A DNA stretch of 64,000 bases from Lacibacter luteus (GTDB lineage Bacteria > Bacteroidota > Bacteroidia > Chitinophagales > Chitinophagaceae). Below are positions 35,238 through 43,366 of this stretch, in pieces. The notes under the pieces were generated by a model. The model saw only the letters and a list, made by a program, of their open reading frames with translations, had not been told where the DNA came from and made no database searches. The number at the start of each line of letters is the position of its first letter. The first letter of the stretch is position 1. The position numbers and the translations under genes are program-made. The DNA lies in the NCBI RefSeq assembly GCF_004118265.1, contig NZ_SDHW01000002.1:712245-776244 (forward strand), in the 5' to 3' direction.

Positions 35238-35636
35238 TTATTGTCTGTATTTTTCGGGAATGTTGTGGAGTGCAATACGGTTACCTTCCGTATCGGCAAT
35301 TACAGCCATATCGCCATACTCATCAGATATAACTGTTTTTGGAACAAGTATTTTACCGCCGGCTGCTTCTACACGATCGAGAAAGATCTGCACATCAGGA
35401 TTGCCATTAAGATAGATCATTGGTCCATCGGTTAACGACGGCTTGTAAAAACCGGAGCTTTCCTGCACCAGAGTTCCGCCAATACCCTTCATTGGATCAT
35501 CAATAGGAAACATGCGCATTTTAAACCCTTGGAATTCTAAAGCCTGCATTTGAATTTGAAAAACAGCTTCATAAAATTTCTGTGCTCTGTCGATATCGGT
35601 TGTTGGTATTTCAAACCAACTGATAGCATTATCCAT
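35238..35636 (-). CDS. VOC-family protein (glyoxalase/bleomycin-resistance fold)
   Basis: A 132-residue protein: ISWFEIPTTDIDRAQKFYEA, GGTLVQESSGFYKPS and MAVIADTEGNRIALH match the paired beta-alpha-beta VOC fold that usually forms a metal site. Without further evidence the substrate is unknown. It is part of the five-gene operon downstream of the ankyrin gene. Confidence 0.85.
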   Translation of the reverse strand: MDNAISWFEIPTTDIDRAQKFYEAVFQIQMQALEFQGFKMRMFPIDDPMKGIGGTLVQESSGFYKPSLTDGPMIYLNGNPDVQIFLDRVEAAGGKILVPKTVISDEYGDMAVIADTEGNRIALHNIPEKYRQ

Positions 35637-35653
35637 TTTGTAAGTTTTAAAAT

Positions 35654-36163
35654 TTATAATGTGGTTCTTGTTTCTTTTAGTCCTTTATGCTGTAAATAAT
35701 CAACAAGTTCTTTTGCCTGCTCACCGCCACGGTTGGCATGGTGCAGAAGTGTATAACCATGCGGTCCTCTTGCAAACAGGTATTGCGGATAGGCATCGAG
35801 CCAGGCTTTCACCAATTGTGTTTTGCCCAACATTGTTAATACAAACAAATTGGTACGTGCACCTTTTTCAATTAAATAATTGGCAATTTCTTTATTGCCT
35901 ACGTGCCCTGCCCCTTCTAAGCCTGTTTCAAAATCGCCACCGCCCCAATCCCAGGTGCAGTAAACCAGTGTAGGAAATTCGGCCAGCAATGTTTTTACTT
36001 TATCGAGATTGTTATGCCCTGCTCCAACAAACTCTTTTACTTTTTCGGCAGGTAAAGGATCGGGTTTTTGATTGGGAGTTGTTTGTGCTTGTACCAATAG
36101 TGGAACAGAAAGTAAACTGCCTGTACCAATTGCGATGTATTGCAAAAAGTTCTTGCGTTGCAT
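35654..36163 (-). CDS. secreted ankyrin-repeat protein
   Basis: A 169-residue protein with a signal peptide (QRKNFLQYIAIGTGSLLSV...AQ) and ankyrin repeats: AGHNNLDKVKTLLAEFPTL, GHVGNKEIANYLIEKGA, LGKTQLVKAWLDAYPQYL and GYTLLHHANRGGEQAKELV. Such proteins mediate protein-protein binding. It is the first gene of a tight five-gene run down to 33888. Confidence 0.75.
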   Translation of the reverse strand: MQRKNFLQYIAIGTGSLLSVPLLVQAQTTPNQKPDPLPAEKVKEFVGAGHNNLDKVKTLLAEFPTLVYCTWDWGGGDFETGLEGAGHVGNKEIANYLIEKGARTNLFVLTMLGKTQLVKAWLDAYPQYLFARGPHGYTLLHHANRGGEQAKELVDYLQHKGLKETRTTL

Positions 36164-36323
36164 GACAGAGGGTTTTCTTAAAGTTCCGAAATAGATCAGA
36201 TGAATTTATTCCTTTCATCATTTCTTTTTAGAAATCTATGTAATAATATCCGGGTTCTGTTGTGTCGTTCATCTTCTTTACATTCGTTTTTTTAACGATT
36301 GCTTGCTATTAAAGTTTTTACAC

Positions 36324-37535
36324 ATGAAACAATGTTTTATCGTAGATGGGGTGCGAACGCCGATTGGTAGTTTTAAAGGAATGTTCTCGGGCTTACGTGC
36401 CGATGATCTGGCGGCTGTACCATTAGCTGCTTTAACAGAAAAATATAAAGCATTGCTTCCTGCATCGCTTGTTGAAGATGTATTGCTTGGTTGTGTAAAC
36501 CAGGCGGGAGAAGATAACCGTAATGTTGCCAGGATGGCTTTGCTGCTGGCAGGTTTGCCCGTTACTGTACCCGGCGAAACGGTTAACCGTTTATGTGCAT
36601 CGGGTATGAGTGCGGTTGTGCAGGCGAAACGTGCAATACAGGTTGGCGATGCGGATGTGTTGATTGCAGGTGGTGTTGAACACATGACCCGCAGCCCATT
36701 AGTAATGAGCAAGGCATCGGCTGCATTTGATGGCGCACAGGAAATGTTCGACAGTAGTTTTGGCTGGCGCTTCGTTAATCCGAAAATGAAGGCCATGTAC
36801 GGAACTGATGCAATGGGCGAAACAGCAGAAAACCTGGTTGATCTTTACAATATTTCACGGAACGATCAGGATCGCTTTGCCTGCAACAGTCAAATGAAAG
36901 CTGCCGCAGCAACTGCAAACGGAAATCTGGCAAAAGAAATTTGCAGTGTAACTATTCCGCAGAAAAAAGGCGAAGCAGTTGTTGTAACAAAAGATGAATT
37001 TATTAAATCATCTACAACACTTGAAGTATTGGCTAAACTGAAACCTGCTTTTCGTACAAACGGAACCGTTACTGCAGGCAATGCATCGGGATTGAACGAT
37101 GGTGCAGCAGCATTGTTGCTTGCAAGTGATACTGCAGTTGAACAATATGGATTAAAGCCATTGGCGAAGATCATCAGTTCGCATGTTACAGGTGTTGAAC
37201 CAAGGATCATGGGTATTGGTCCGGTTGAAGCAGCCAACAAAGCCTTGCAGAAAGCCGGACTTTCCTGGAATGATCTTTCTATTATTGAATTGAACGAAGC
37301 ATTTGCTGCACAATCGCTGGCTTGTATTCGCCAATGGGGCATAGCAGATGATGATGCACGTCTTAACCGTTACGGTGGTGCTATTGCGTTGGGCCATCCC
37401 TTGGGTATGAGTGGTGCACGGCTTATTCTTACAGCTGCCAAACAGTTGCAGGAGGTAAACGGAAAGTATGCTTTGTGTACAATGTGTATTGGTGTAGGAC
37501 AGGGCTATGCTGTGGTGTTGGAAAATGCAGGATAA
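36324..37535 (+). CDS. acetyl-CoA C-acyltransferase (thiolase)
   Basis: The ATG at 36324 gives 403 residues; an upstream in-frame start is not conserved in the family. The thiolase hallmarks are all present: catalytic Cys in VNRLCASGMSA, GGVEHMTRSP, NEAFAAQSLA, the His motif GGAIALGHPLGMSGARL and the second Cys in CTMCIGVGQG. It condenses or cleaves acyl-CoAs in beta-oxidation or related pathways; a PaaJ-type role cannot be excluded. No other beta-oxidation genes are adjacent. Confidence 0.93.
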   Translation: MKQCFIVDGVRTPIGSFKGMFSGLRADDLAAVPLAALTEKYKALLPASLVEDVLLGCVNQAGEDNRNVARMALLLAGLPVTVPGETVNRLCASGMSAVVQAKRAIQVGDADVLIAGGVEHMTRSPLVMSKASAAFDGAQEMFDSSFGWRFVNPKMKAMYGTDAMGETAENLVDLYNISRNDQDRFACNSQMKAAAATANGNLAKEICSVTIPQKKGEAVVVTKDEFIKSSTTLEVLAKLKPAFRTNGTVTAGNASGLNDGAAALLLASDTAVEQYGLKPLAKIISSHVTGVEPRIMGIGPVEAANKALQKAGLSWNDLSIIELNEAFAAQSLACIRQWGIADDDARLNRYGGAIALGHPLGMSGARLILTAAKQLQEVNGKYALCTMCIGVGQGYAVVLENAG

Positions 37536-37555
37536 AAAAAAATTGTTTAGCTGGT

Positions 37556-37582
37556 TGTCCGGATTGGTTGCAGCCATTCGTC
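37556..37582 (+). promoter_or_regulatory. candidate ECF-sigma promoter upstream of the DGPF gene
   Basis: TGTCCG (37556-37561) and CGTC (37579-37582) are separated by 17 bases, 35 bases before the DGPF start codon. This resembles the TGTCGA/CGA-type pattern reported for ECF42 targets. It is a single-copy match, so only a suggestion. Confidence 0.35.
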
Positions 37583-37616
37583 TATCAATAAATTATTCAC
37601 TTTTAAAACAGATTTT

Positions 37617-37964
37617 ATGGAACAATTCATGTTGATCTTTCATGGCGGAATGGCAAATAATTCATCGCCCGACGAAATGCAGGAAAATATGGGCAAATGG
37701 CTTGCCTGGATAAATAAACTTGCAGCAGCAGATAAATATGTAAGTGGTGAGCCATTATTACCGGGTGGTAAACTCATTAAGGGTAACAGCAAAAATGTGG
37801 TAGATGGTCCGTACACCGAAGGGAAAGAAATTGTTGGCGGCTACTTTGTGATTAAAGCTGAGAACTATGATGAAGCCGTAGCGCTTTGCGAAGATTATCC
37901 CGATTATGAAATTGGTGGTAGCATTCAATTGCGCCAGGTATTGAAAATGGATATGCCTTCATAA
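37617..37964 (+). CDS. DGPF (YCII-related) domain protein
   Basis: A 115-residue protein with the name-giving motif VVDGPYTEGKEIVGGYFVI (DGPY) and MLIFHGG, LPGGKLIKG. DGPF/YCII proteins are small dimeric ferredoxin-like folds of unknown activity that are often encoded next to ECF42 sigma factors. Here the sigma gene follows after a terminator, so it is a plausible target of that sigma. Confidence 0.9.
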   Translation: MEQFMLIFHGGMANNSSPDEMQENMGKWLAWINKLAAADKYVSGEPLLPGGKLIKGNSKNVVDGPYTEGKEIVGGYFVIKAENYDEAVALCEDYPDYEIGGSIQLRQVLKMDMPS

Positions 37965-37970
37965 TATGTA

Positions 37971-38004
37971 AAAAAGCTCCGTTAAAACTGGCGGAGCTTT
38001 TTTT
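37971..38004 (+). terminator. terminator between DGPF and sigma-factor genes
   Basis: AAAGCTCCG / CGGAGCTTT (9 bp) with a 10-base loop and a seven-T tail. It ends just where the open frame of the sigma factor begins, so the sigma gene needs its own or read-through transcription. Confidence 0.85.
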
Positions 38005-38024
38005 AACTTGCAGAAAAGAATCTT

Positions 38025-39299
38025 CTGCAACAAACATCTCCCATAGAACAAACAGTTGAACATCTCTTTCGCCATGAATGGGGAAAGCTGGTTGCTGCGT
38101 TAACCAAACTTTTTGGTGTACATAACCTGGAGCTTGCCGAAGATGTTGTGCAGGATACATTGGTGAAAGCATTTGAACATTGGAAGATCAATGGTGTTCC
38201 TTCCAATCCATCAGGTTGGTTATACACTGTTGCACGTAACAAAGCAGTGGATGTAATTCGTCAACAGAAACGGGGCGAAGAATTTGCAAGATCGTTTACG
38301 CATTTATTACAGTCGGAATATTCGCTGGTACCAACTATTCACGAACAGTTAAATGAAAAATTTGTAGACGATGATCGTTTGCGGATGATGTTTGTTTGTT
38401 GTCATCCATCACTCTCACCTGAATCGCAGGTTGCACTTGTGCTTAAAACGTTGTGTGGCTTTAGTGTCACCGAAATTGCCAAAGCATTTGTATGCAGTTA
38501 CGATACGATTGAAAAAAGATTATACCGGGCACGACAAACATTTCGTGAACAACAGGTCGATTTTGAATTGCCTGCTGCCGATGTGCTGGATAGTCGGTTG
38601 AACAATGTATTGATGGCTGTTTATCTTTTATTCAACGAAGGATATAATTCAACCCATCATGAAAACCTGATACGAAACGATCTCATGCGTGAAGCGATGC
38701 GTCTTTGCGAATTGATCTGCAGAACAAAAACGGTTGAGCATGCAAACAGTCATGCATTAATGGCGCTCATGTGTTTTAATGCATCAAGAAACAATGCACG
38801 GATGGACGATGATGGAAATATATTATTGATGAAACAACAGGACCGCAGCAAATGGAACAGGGCATTGATCGAAACGGGTGTTTTTCACCTCGAAGAATCT
38901 GCCGCTGGCGAAACCATCAGTAAATATCATCTTGAAGCCGGCATTGCGTATGAACACGCACGTGCAAGAGACTATGCACATACCAACTGGCACAATATCC
39001 TCAGCTGTTATAATTTATTGCAGCAACTCTATCCTTCACCCATCATTGCATTGAACAGAGCAATAGTGATTGCTGAATTACATGGGCCGAAAGAAGCGAT
39101 TGTTGCTATTGAACTGATCGAAGGAAAAGAAACATTGAAAAATTATTATCTCCTGCCGGCAGTTTTGGGCGAGTATCATGCTCAAATCGGCGATCATACA
39201 AAAGCCAAAGCCTATTTTAAAGAAGCGGAAGGCTTAACACACTCCTCAGCCGAAAAGAAATTACTGAAGCAGAAAGAACAAAGTCTGCATCGCCGGTAA
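38025..39299 (+). CDS. ECF42-type RNA polymerase sigma factor with C-terminal TPR-like extension
   Basis: The open frame continues upstream to a TAA at 38004, but contains no ATG, TTG or GTG before the GTG at 38148. Homology-type residues (PIEQTVEHLFRHEWGKLVAA) precede that GTG, so the natural N-terminus is near 38025-38045, possibly with a non-canonical start (CTG at 38025, ATA at 38043) or a local sequence change. Sigma region 2 (LAEDVVQDTLVKAF), region 4 (GFSVTEIAKAFVCSYDTIEKRLYRARQ) and a 200-residue C-terminal helical domain typical of DUF6596/ECF42 are clear. No anti-sigma gene is visible. Confidence 0.8.
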   Translation: MQQTSPIEQTVEHLFRHEWGKLVAALTKLFGVHNLELAEDVVQDTLVKAFEHWKINGVPSNPSGWLYTVARNKAVDVIRQQKRGEEFARSFTHLLQSEYSLVPTIHEQLNEKFVDDDRLRMMFVCCHPSLSPESQVALVLKTLCGFSVTEIAKAFVCSYDTIEKRLYRARQTFREQQVDFELPAADVLDSRLNNVLMAVYLLFNEGYNSTHHENLIRNDLMREAMRLCELICRTKTVEHANSHALMALMCFNASRNNARMDDDGNILLMKQQDRSKWNRALIETGVFHLEESAAGETISKYHLEAGIAYEHARARDYAHTNWHNILSCYNLLQQLYPSPIIALNRAIVIAELHGPKEAIVAIELIEGKETLKNYYLLPAVLGEYHAQIGDHTKAKAYFKEAEGLTHSSAEKKLLKQKEQSLHRR

Positions 39300-39308
39300 C
39301 GGTATTCC

Positions 39309-39341
39309 TTGCAACTTCTTTCTTTTCCTCCCTTACCTTTG
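39309..39341 (+). promoter_or_regulatory. Bacteroidota-type promoter for the 76-aa gene
   Basis: TTG (39309-39311) and TACCTTTG (39334-39341) are separated by 22 bases, matching the TTTG/TAnnTTTG -33/-7 architecture, 18 bases before the start codon. Confidence 0.55.
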
Positions 39342-39358
39342 CAATTCAAATTCAGTGT

Positions 39359-39589
39359 ATGAAAAAGTGGGCCGGACTGGTTACTTTATTATTGATCTTA
39401 TTTTTGTTTACAGGCGTTGATGCAGAAGCACAATGTGCTATTTGTACAAAAACAGCATCACAGCTGGGTGAAAAACCTGCAAAGGCATTGAATGGCGCAA
39501 TTATTTATTTAATGAGTGCTCCCTTACTCATTATTGCATTTGTTGGCTGGCGTTGGTGGAAAAATCAGCCGAAGGAAGAACAGCAGTAG
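39359..39589 (+). CDS. small secreted or membrane protein, 76 aa
   Basis: The N-terminus is a signal peptide or anchor (WAGLVTLLLILFLFTGVDA), followed by a short Cys pair (CAICTKTA) and a second hydrophobic helix (AIIYLMSAPLLIIAFVGWRW). Two Cys in CxxC spacing may bind a metal or form a disulfide. No family assignment. A promoter match lies directly upstream. Confidence 0.7.
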   Translation: MKKWAGLVTLLLILFLFTGVDAEAQCAICTKTASQLGEKPAKALNGAIIYLMSAPLLIIAFVGWRWWKNQPKEEQQ

Positions 39590-39602
39590 TCTTTTAGCGA
39601 AG

Positions 39603-39674
39603 CCTGACAGGTTAAGCTTATCGGGTTGATTACAGAAGTAAGCGCAATTATTATAAGTACACAAACCTGTCAGG
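39603..39674. repeat. 11-bp inverted repeat CCTGACAGGTT / AACCTGTCAGG
   Basis: Perfect arms at 39603-39613 and 39664-39674, with a 50-base loop. The word ACCTGTCAGG is a recurrent intergenic motif in Bacteroidota; here it lies in the 205-base gap between two plus-strand genes. Confidence 0.8.
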
Positions 39675-39694
39675 TCAGGTACACTTCAATTCCC

Positions 39695-39711
39695 CTCATA
39701 TCTCGACTTCG
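39695..39711 (+). repeat. 17-bp repeat CTCATATCTCGACTTCG, second copy
   Basis: Identical to 16006-16022. Both copies lie in intergenic DNA, next to other imperfect repeats. The following bases differ, so only the core is conserved. Confidence 0.75.
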
Positions 39712-39794
39712 CTCAGGGTTTTCAGCGCCACTAATCACATTCTCTTTTCTCAATCAAATGCAGGGCTTAACTTGTATGCATCAAACCAACGCAT

Positions 39795-42203
39795 ATGAGA
39801 AAGTCAATTTTATTGCTGTTGCTGTTACCTTTTTTTGCAGCAGCACAGAAACTCCCAACCATTGAAGACAAGACAAACGGTTTAAAAAAGTACGAAGGTT
39901 ATTTCCCTTTTTATTGGGATGAGAACAGTAATAAACTCTGGCTGGAAATAGACAAGTTCGATACGGAGTTTCTTTATGTGGTATCGTTACCCGGTGGATT
40001 AGGTTCGAATGATATTGGTCTCGATCGTGGTTTGCTGGGCGAGGATCGTGTAGTGAAGTTTTCGAAAACCGGTCGCAAAGTGTTGCTTATTCAACCCAAC
40101 TACAGTTACCGTGCATTATCAAACAGTGCAGCCGAACGCAGGGCCGTTGAACAGGCATTTGCACAAACAACAGTTTGGGGTTTTACTGTTGAAGCAGAAA
40201 GCAACGGCAAGGTATTGGTTGATGCAACCGACTTTTTGTTGCGTGATGCCATGAAGGTGAGCAATACCATCCGCCGGATGCGGCAGGGAAATTATGTGCT
40301 GGATAAAACACGCAGCGCCATGTATCTGCCACGCACAAAAAATTTTCCGCTTAACTCCGAACTGGAAGTAACCGTTACTTATGCAAACAGCGATGGTGAA
40401 GTGGGCAACTATGTACAGGCGGTTACACCTTCAACCGAAGCAATTACGTTGCGTATTCATCATTCGTTGGTGCAACTGCCGGATAATAATTACAAACCAA
40501 GAGTGTTTGATCCACGCAGCAGTTACATTCCCATTTCGTTTTACGACTATGCATCACCTGTTAGTGACCCCATCGAAAAATATTATATCATCCGTCATCG
40601 CTTAAATAAAAAAGATCCATCTGCTGCAAAAAGCGAAGCTGTAAAACCCATCATTTATTATTTAGATAATGGAACACCGGAACCAATTCGCTCTGCATTG
40701 TTAGAAGGTGGCAAATGGTGGAACCAGGCTTTTGAAGCAGCTGGTTATACCAATGCATTTGATGTGCGCATCTTACCTGATAGTGCCGACCCGATGGATA
40801 TCCGTTACAACATGATCAATTGGGTGCATCGTTCTACACGTGGCTGGAGTTATGGTGCATCGGTTGTTGATCCACGTACAGGTGAAATTATTAAAGGACA
40901 GGTGTCACTTGGTTCGTTGCGTGTACGACAGGATTATCTCATCTTCTCCGGTTTATTATCGCCTTATGAAACAGGCATTCCTGCAAATGATCAAATGTTG
41001 AAAGCAGCATTGGCAAGATTGCGCCAGCTATCGGCACATGAAATTGGTCATACAATTGGATTGATGCACAACTATGCAGCCAGTGTAAGCAACCGTGCAA
41101 GTGTAATGGATTATCCGCATCCCACCATTCATTTAAATGCACAAGGTGAGATGGATTTTTCGAATGTGTATGATGATAAGATCGGTGACTGGGATAAAGT
41201 AGCAGTTACATGGGGGTACCAGGATTTTCCAGCAGGAACAAATGAAGCAACTGCATTGAATACAATTTTAGTTGATGCGAATAAACGTGGATTGCAATTC
41301 ATCGCCGATCGGGATGCACGTGCACCGGGTGGTTTGCATCCGCAGGCACATTTGTGGGATAATGGTGTAAGTGCAACCGAGGAGTTGAAAGAAGTAATGA
41401 AAGTAAGGGCAAAGGCATTAAATGAATTTGGCGAGAAAAATATTCGTCCGGGTATGCCGATGGCTATGCTGGAAGATGCGTTGGTGCCGGTGTACTTCTA
41501 TCATCGTTATCAGATTGAAGCAGCTGTTAAGTTGGTAGGTGGTATGTATTATTCTTATGCATTGCGTGGCGATGGACAGATCATTACCAAACAGATGAGC
41601 AAAGCAGAACAGCTTGCTGCATTGGTTGCAATTGTTGATTGTATTGATCCGAAAGTATTGCAGATACCCGATCGCATTGCTGCGTTGATTCCACCACGAC
41701 CATCGGGTTACAACAGCTCAAGAGAATTGTTCCGTAAACGTACAGGTTTATCATTCGATCAGTTGTCGCCTGCGGAAACAGCAGCCGATCTTCCTTTTTC
41801 ATTTTTATTCAACAGCGAACGGTTGAGTCGTATGGTGCAGTTAGAATTGAAAGGCGGTTTGGGATTAGAAGAAATGCTTCGTGTACTGATCGATAAAACA
41901 TTTAAAGCTCCACGTCGTAATGGTATTGAAGCGTTGATACAACAACAAACAGAACAGGTGTTGTTGACGTATTTGTTGGCATCGTCTGTTGATGAAAACA
42001 ATTCGTATGCAGTTCGTGGTATACTTACAAAGGCAATGAACGATTTGAAAAAGTATATCGAACTGCAAAGCAAAACAGCAACGGGAACTTATGCCGGTCA
42101 TTTGCAACTGGTAGTTGAGCGCATGAAAAATCCTTCTGCTGCCAAGCCAACCATTCATAAAGAAATACCACCGGGTGCGCCGATTGGTTGTGAAGAAGAT
42201 TGA
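39795..42203 (+). CDS. secreted zinc metalloprotease (DUF5117/DUF5118-like)
   Basis: An 802-residue protein with signal peptide (SILLLLLLPFFAAAQ). The zincin motif is HEIGHTIGLMHNY (HExxHxxGxxH) near residue 415, with the Met-turn candidate SVMDYPHP shortly after. N-terminal EDKTNGLKKYEGYFPFYWDE and DRDARAPGGLHPQAHLWDNG match the DUF5117/DUF5118 architecture of Bacteroidota surface proteases. The stop codon is the first TGA of a hairpin repeat element, see 42202-42312. Confidence 0.85.
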   Translation: MRKSILLLLLLPFFAAAQKLPTIEDKTNGLKKYEGYFPFYWDENSNKLWLEIDKFDTEFLYVVSLPGGLGSNDIGLDRGLLGEDRVVKFSKTGRKVLLIQPNYSYRALSNSAAERRAVEQAFAQTTVWGFTVEAESNGKVLVDATDFLLRDAMKVSNTIRRMRQGNYVLDKTRSAMYLPRTKNFPLNSELEVTVTYANSDGEVGNYVQAVTPSTEAITLRIHHSLVQLPDNNYKPRVFDPRSSYIPISFYDYASPVSDPIEKYYIIRHRLNKKDPSAAKSEAVKPIIYYLDNGTPEPIRSALLEGGKWWNQAFEAAGYTNAFDVRILPDSADPMDIRYNMINWVHRSTRGWSYGASVVDPRTGEIIKGQVSLGSLRVRQDYLIFSGLLSPYETGIPANDQMLKAALARLRQLSAHEIGHTIGLMHNYAASVSNRASVMDYPHPTIHLNAQGEMDFSNVYDDKIGDWDKVAVTWGYQDFPAGTNEATALNTILVDANKRGLQFIADRDARAPGGLHPQAHLWDNGVSATEELKEVMKVRAKALNEFGEKNIRPGMPMAMLEDALVPVYFYHRYQIEAAVKLVGGMYYSYALRGDGQIITKQMSKAEQLAALVAIVDCIDPKVLQIPDRIAALIPPRPSGYNSSRELFRKRTGLSFDQLSPAETAADLPFSFLFNSERLSRMVQLELKGGLGLEEMLRVLIDKTFKAPRRNGIEALIQQQTEQVLLTYLLASSVDENNSYAVRGILTKAMNDLKKYIELQSKTATGTYAGHLQLVVERMKNPSAAKPTIHKEIPPGAPIGCEED

Positions 42204-42312
42204 ACCACAAAGACACAAAGAGTCACGAAGTAGTACAAAGAAAAACAGAAACGGAGAGCATTGCTCTCCGTTTTACTTCGTGAATCTTTCTGTCTTAGTG
42301 CCTTTGTGGTTC
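42202..42312. repeat. palindromic repeat element with embedded terminator between convergent genes
   Basis: GAACCACAAAGACACAAAG at the left and CTTTGTGGTTC at the right form the outer arms; the centre (AAACGGAGAGC / GCTCTCCGTTT, 42249-42273) is a perfect 11-bp stem with a T-run on both strands, a bidirectional terminator. The stop codons (TGA) of both flanking genes lie at the element's outer ends. Confidence 0.85.
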
Positions 42313-43216
42313 ACAACAAAAGATAGTTATGTATGAACTTATACAAATTAAAATCGCTTTTCTTCATTTCTTCTTCAATCTGCAGTTTCATTGCTTTCTT
42401 CTGCACATCTTTCATACGTTGCTGTTGAATTAAATAATACGCTTTCTCGGCAAGTAACCAGCTTCTGCGTTCGTTGGAATGCTGATGCTGTAACAACAGT
42501 TCAATTTTTTCGAGTAATTCGGCTGCACCGTTTTGTTCGGTCGCAATGGTTTTCACCACATGTATTTCCTGTTCGTGTGTAGTAAAAGCAGGAGCTAACA
42601 TCAGGCGAAGATTGCGTACAAACAGATCAGCTTCGGGCCGGTCGGCTTTGTTCACTGCAAAAATATCAGCGATCTCCATTAAGCCTGCTTTCATTGTTTG
42701 TACTTCATCACCAGCTTCGGGTACTAATACAACAGTTGTAACATCCGCCAAACCTGCAATTTCGATTTCACTTTGTCCAACACCAACCGTTTCTACAATT
42801 ACATAATCAAAACCTGCTGCTTTGCAGGTATCAGTGATCTCTAAAATTTTCGGATGCAGCCCACCAAGCGATCCACGTGTTGCCAATGAACGGATGAACA
42901 CATTCGGATGATTGTACCAATTGCTCATGCGGATACGATCGCCGAGCAATGCGCCTAAGTTGAAAGGTGAAGAAGGATCAACACAAAGCACTGCCACTTT
43001 TTTTCCTTTATTCACTAATAAACCAATAAGGCTATCGGTCAGTGTGCTTTTACCGGCGCCGGGCGGTCCGGTTATACCAATAACAGGCGTATGTGTAACA
43101 GGCAGACTTTGCAAAAAAACTTCATAACCCGGCACTTCATTTTCAATTAATGAAATACTACGGGCAAGACTTTTCATGTTTCCCTGCTGTAATTCGTTTA
43201 ATAAAGCCGTCCACAT
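42311..43216 (-). CDS. meaB: methylmalonyl-CoA mutase-associated GTPase
   Basis: A 301-residue G3E GTPase: Walker A GITGPPGAGKSTLTDSLIG, CVDPSSPFNLGALLGDRIRM, the switch VGVGQSEIEIAGLAD and the base-recognition NKADRPEAD. MeaB protects and loads adenosylcobalamin on methylmalonyl-CoA mutase. The mutase genes are not in this window, and no cobalamin riboswitch is visible upstream. Its 3' end shares the palindromic element with the protease gene. Confidence 0.92.
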   Translation of the reverse strand: MWTALLNELQQGNMKSLARSISLIENEVPGYEVFLQSLPVTHTPVIGITGPPGAGKSTLTDSLIGLLVNKGKKVAVLCVDPSSPFNLGALLGDRIRMSNWYNHPNVFIRSLATRGSLGGLHPKILEITDTCKAAGFDYVIVETVGVGQSEIEIAGLADVTTVVLVPEAGDEVQTMKAGLMEIADIFAVNKADRPEADLFVRNLRLMLAPAFTTHEQEIHVVKTIATEQNGAAELLEKIELLLQHQHSNERRSWLLAEKAYYLIQQQRMKDVQKKAMKLQIEEEMKKSDFNLYKFIHNYLLL

Positions 43217-43366
43217 GCTACAAACCTAATTGAAATAATGCTTGCATTCAAACTAAGTAGAATACTATAGATGTTTGGCAAGCAGCTGCACGCTTATGGG
43301 TAGCAATAACACAGTTAGAAAGATCAGGAGTTAAACCATGTAAAGTTTGTTTATTTGCAAACAAGC

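Noticed and set aside
42311..43216. meaB as part of a cobalamin operon
   Set aside because: No mutase, cobalamin transporter or riboswitch is seen in the window.
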